8,227 nucleotides of DNA from Spirochaetota bacterium (GTDB lineage Bacteria; Spirochaetota; B62-G9; DRHN01): contig JAGLSF010000079.1 of NCBI GenBank assembly GCA_023136305.1, positions 1-8,227 on the forward strand, given 5' to 3'. Every line of letters begins with the position of its first letter. Position 1 is the stretch's first letter. This document shows positions 6,442 to 8,227 of this stretch, in pieces. Position numbers and translations under genes: made by a program. The notes under the pieces were generated by a model. That model did no database searches and was not told the DNA's origin. It saw only the letters and a program-made list of their open reading frames with translations.

Positions 6442-7718
6442 AGAGAACGTTTTATATTCTTGCTCTGTTCCTGCTGCTCACCTGGGGGATGGCACATCCA
6501 CAGACTTCCCTATACCGTTTCGATAACGGCTTCACGCTTTCCATATCTGAATCTGCTGAAAGCGGTCTTGCAGGCATGAGTCTCCTCATCTATGGCGGAA
6601 CGCAGTTTGAGACCGTTCAGGAACGTGGAACGTACCGACTTATCCTCGATACACTTATGCGGGGGACACAGCACAGAACGGCAGATGACATCAGCCTCCA
6701 TATCTCGCAGCTCGGAGATTCTGTTGACACCTATATCAGAGGAGATTACTGGGCCATCGAGGCCACAGTCGCATCTGAGAATATGCATCTGCTCCTCGAA
6801 CTGGTGCACGACCTGATCCGGCATCCCCTTTTTCTGGATGAGGAACTCGACAAGTCCAAAAACATTGCCATACAGACCATACGTACGCAGGAGGATTCTC
6901 CACTCCACGTGGGATTCGACTTTTATCGGGTAGTTTTTTATCCTGACTTCTATGCGTCTCCTGAAGAGAGAATCAGGAACATTGAGAAAATGGAGAGGAA
7001 TGAGCTTCTGATATTATACAGAACATTCTTCACTCCTGGAAATATGGTACTGGCATTGTCGGGAAACCTGGATGGAGAGAAAATGGTTCGGTTTGTATCA
7101 ACCACCTTTGGTTCTGATCCTCAGTTGCAGACAGCGCCTAAAAGAGAGATCAGGAAACAGCAACCGGGGAGGCTTCCCGGTTTCAAGGAAAAGCGGGGCG
7201 GCATAACACAGGCGGGGATTATCATAGGAACGAGGCTGGAGGATTTTGACCGCAGGGATACCGTGCTCATCGAGGTCGTGAACGCTGTGCTCGACAACTC
7301 GCTTGGCGGCAGGCTCTACGAAGAGGTTCGGGAGAAGAGCGGGCTCGTCTACAGTATCTCGCCCTACTTCTCCATACGGATACAACCCTACACCTGGTTC
7401 ATCCTTGCAACCACGAGAAAGAGGAACTACAACCGGGTGATCAGAGAAACGGAAAGGGTGCTCCAGAGCCTGACAGAGGAGCCTCCCTCCGATGAGGAGT
7501 TGTACCTGGCAAAGAGCTATGTGATTACACGCCTTGCCATTTTATATCAATCACCCGTCAAAAGGGCCCATTACGAGTCTGAACGTCTCATTCGGGGTGA
7601 GCAGGTCCTGAGCCTCGAAGAGAGATTCGAGGCGATTGACGGAGTAGAACGCGAGGAGGTCCTGCAGTTTATAAACCGTTACATACCCGGTGCATGGACC
7701 ACACTCGTCGTCAGATAG
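6438..7718 (+). CDS. Exported M16 family partner subunit lacking the zinc site
   Basis: The 426-residue protein starts inside the stop codon of the preceding M16 gene (ATGA), a sign of translational coupling and equal amounts; no separate ribosome binding site is seen. Residues 1-21 are a signal peptide ending in AHPQ. In the first M16 domain the zinc motif has decayed: GTYRLILDTLMRGT (64-77) aligns with the family pattern G..HF.EH....GT, so the three key residues become Arg67, Leu70 and Asp71. The second domain is well conserved: SLGGRLYEEV (288-297), then R298 and Y305 spaced by six residues as in active M16 enzymes (REKSGLVY). This is the pattern of a non-catalytic subunit, as in bacterial M16B heterodimers and mitochondrial processing peptidase alpha. 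Its job would be to complete the substrate chamber of the upstream catalytic subunit. Confidence 0.92.
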   Translation: MKRTFYILALFLLLTWGMAHPQTSLYRFDNGFTLSISESAESGLAGMSLLIYGGTQFETVQERGTYRLILDTLMRGTQHRTADDISLHISQLGDSVDTYIRGDYWAIEATVASENMHLLLELVHDLIRHPLFLDEELDKSKNIAIQTIRTQEDSPLHVGFDFYRVVFYPDFYASPEERIRNIEKMERNELLILYRTFFTPGNMVLALSGNLDGEKMVRFVSTTFGSDPQLQTAPKREIRKQQPGRLPGFKEKRGGITQAGIIIGTRLEDFDRRDTVLIEVVNAVLDNSLGGRLYEEVREKSGLVYSISPYFSIRIQPYTWFILATTRKRNYNRVIRETERVLQSLTEEPPSDEELYLAKSYVITRLAILYQSPVKRAHYESERLIRGEQVLSLEERFEAIDGVEREEVLQFINRYIPGAWTTLVVR

Positions 7719-7729
7719 GCACCCCCAAC

Positions 7730-8227
7730 CTATTCACGGATACTGAGCACCGCAGCGCCCTGCACCCTCCCCTCCTTCAGGTCAGCGAGCGCTTCATTTG
7801 CATGTTCGAGCGTATATCTCTGCACTCGGTTGTGAACAGGCACCTTCGGGGCAATCTCCAGGAACTCCTCTCCATCCCGCCTTGTCAGATTGGCAACTGA
7901 GCGTATCGATCGCTCTCCCCAGAGCAGGTGATAGGGAAAGGAGGGAATGTCGCTCATGTGTATTCCGGCACAGACCACAGCACCCCCCTTTCGGACTGCA
8001 CGAAGGGCTTCGGGCACAAGGCTGCCGACCGGCGCGAAGATGATGGCGGCGTCAAGTTCAGCGGGGGGTGTCACTGTCGAATCACCGGCCCAGGATGCGC
8101 CAAGGCTTCGGGCAAACTCCTGCCCACTCACGTCGCCCGGCCTTGTAAAGGCATAAACAGAACGGCCCTGATGAATGGCAATCTGAATCAGAATATGTGC
8201 TGCGGCACCAAAGCCGTACATGCCAAG
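7730..8227 (-). CDS. Zinc-type alcohol dehydrogenase, C-terminal part only
   Basis: The frame is open from the window edge to a TAG at 7730-7732, giving 165 visible residues. The Met at 8219-8221 is internal, since Leu-Gly precede it. The visible part is the nucleotide-binding half of a medium-chain dehydrogenase/reductase. It has a GxGxxxH dinucleotide loop (YGFGAAAH), then VYAFTR at the end of the second strand, LDAAIIFAPVG, a glycine-rich turn (KGGAVVCAGIHMSDIPSF), and the run LLWGERSIRSVANLTRRDGE typical of AdhA-like zinc alcohol dehydrogenases. The catalytic zinc ligands lie in the missing N-terminal half and cannot be checked. The likely reaction is NAD(P)-dependent alcohol/aldehyde interconversion in the cytoplasm. 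It converges on the M16 operon with only 11 bp between stop codons. Confidence 0.88.
   Translation of the reverse strand, partial: LGMYGFGAAAHILIQIAIHQGRSVYAFTRPGDVSGQEFARSLGASWAGDSTVTPPAELDAAIIFAPVGSLVPEALRAVRKGGAVVCAGIHMSDIPSFPYHLLWGERSIRSVANLTRRDGEEFLEIAPKVPVHNRVQRYTLEHANEALADLKEGRVQGAAVLSIRE

Noticed and set aside
6510..6908. 132-residue minus-strand ORF
   Set aside because: It is antisense to the second M16 gene, which has clear family motifs.

Overview
The window looks like chromosomal DNA from a Gram-negative bacterium. Three genes begin with Sec-type signal peptides and lead to periplasmic or envelope proteins, and one gene encodes a c-di-GMP turnover enzyme. Codon use is balanced, with moderate GC in the main genes and clearly AT-rich stretches between about 2000 and 2960. 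A secreted VWA protein that runs into what looks like a CsgG/LpoB/FlgO-type domain, next to a paired M16 protease, would suit a spirochaete or a deltaproteobacterium-like lineage. That taxonomic guess is weak. I see no rRNA, tRNA, CRISPR array, insertion sequence or phage gene.

Layout from left to right. Positions 1-1620 (minus strand) hold a secreted von Willebrand factor A protein with a complete MIDAS metal site; its C-terminus is cut by the window edge. A 94-residue membrane-anchored ORF lies 27 bp upstream of it on the same strand. It resembles only the N-terminus of a DUF885-type protein and is probably a gene stub. Both would be transcribed from a minus-strand promoter near 2010-2043, where sigma70-like and sigma54-like elements are interleaved. 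Positions 2060-2370 carry no gene. A well-formed plus-strand sigma70 promoter (2378-2405) then drives a small, AT-rich, single-gene unit at 2440-2751 for a dimeric alpha/beta-barrel (HapK/REDY-like) protein.

Positions 2967-4718 (plus) encode a three-domain REC-GGDEF-EAL protein. Its receiver domain has lost the phospho-acceptor Asp and other switch residues, while the GGDEF motif and the EAL catalytic residues are intact. A 301-bp gap follows, with an 11-bp inverted repeat and a TTGACA-type promoter. This leads to a two-gene operon (5020-7718, plus) of exported M16 peptidases joined by an ATGA overlap. The first partner has the zinc site (HLLEH) but lacks the C-terminal Arg/Tyr pair. The second has lost the zinc site but keeps the Arg/Tyr pair, so the two should work as a heterodimer. 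A convergent gene at the right edge (7730-8227, minus) is the C-terminal part of a zinc-type alcohol dehydrogenase.

The genes do not form one pathway. The clear functional unit is the M16 pair. The c-di-GMP enzyme stands alone with no histidine kinase in view, which fits its degenerate receiver. The most unusual points are the VWA/CsgG-like fusion, the DUF885 stub with its promoter region ahead of the VWA gene, the pseudo-receiver, and the division of active-site residues between the two proteases.
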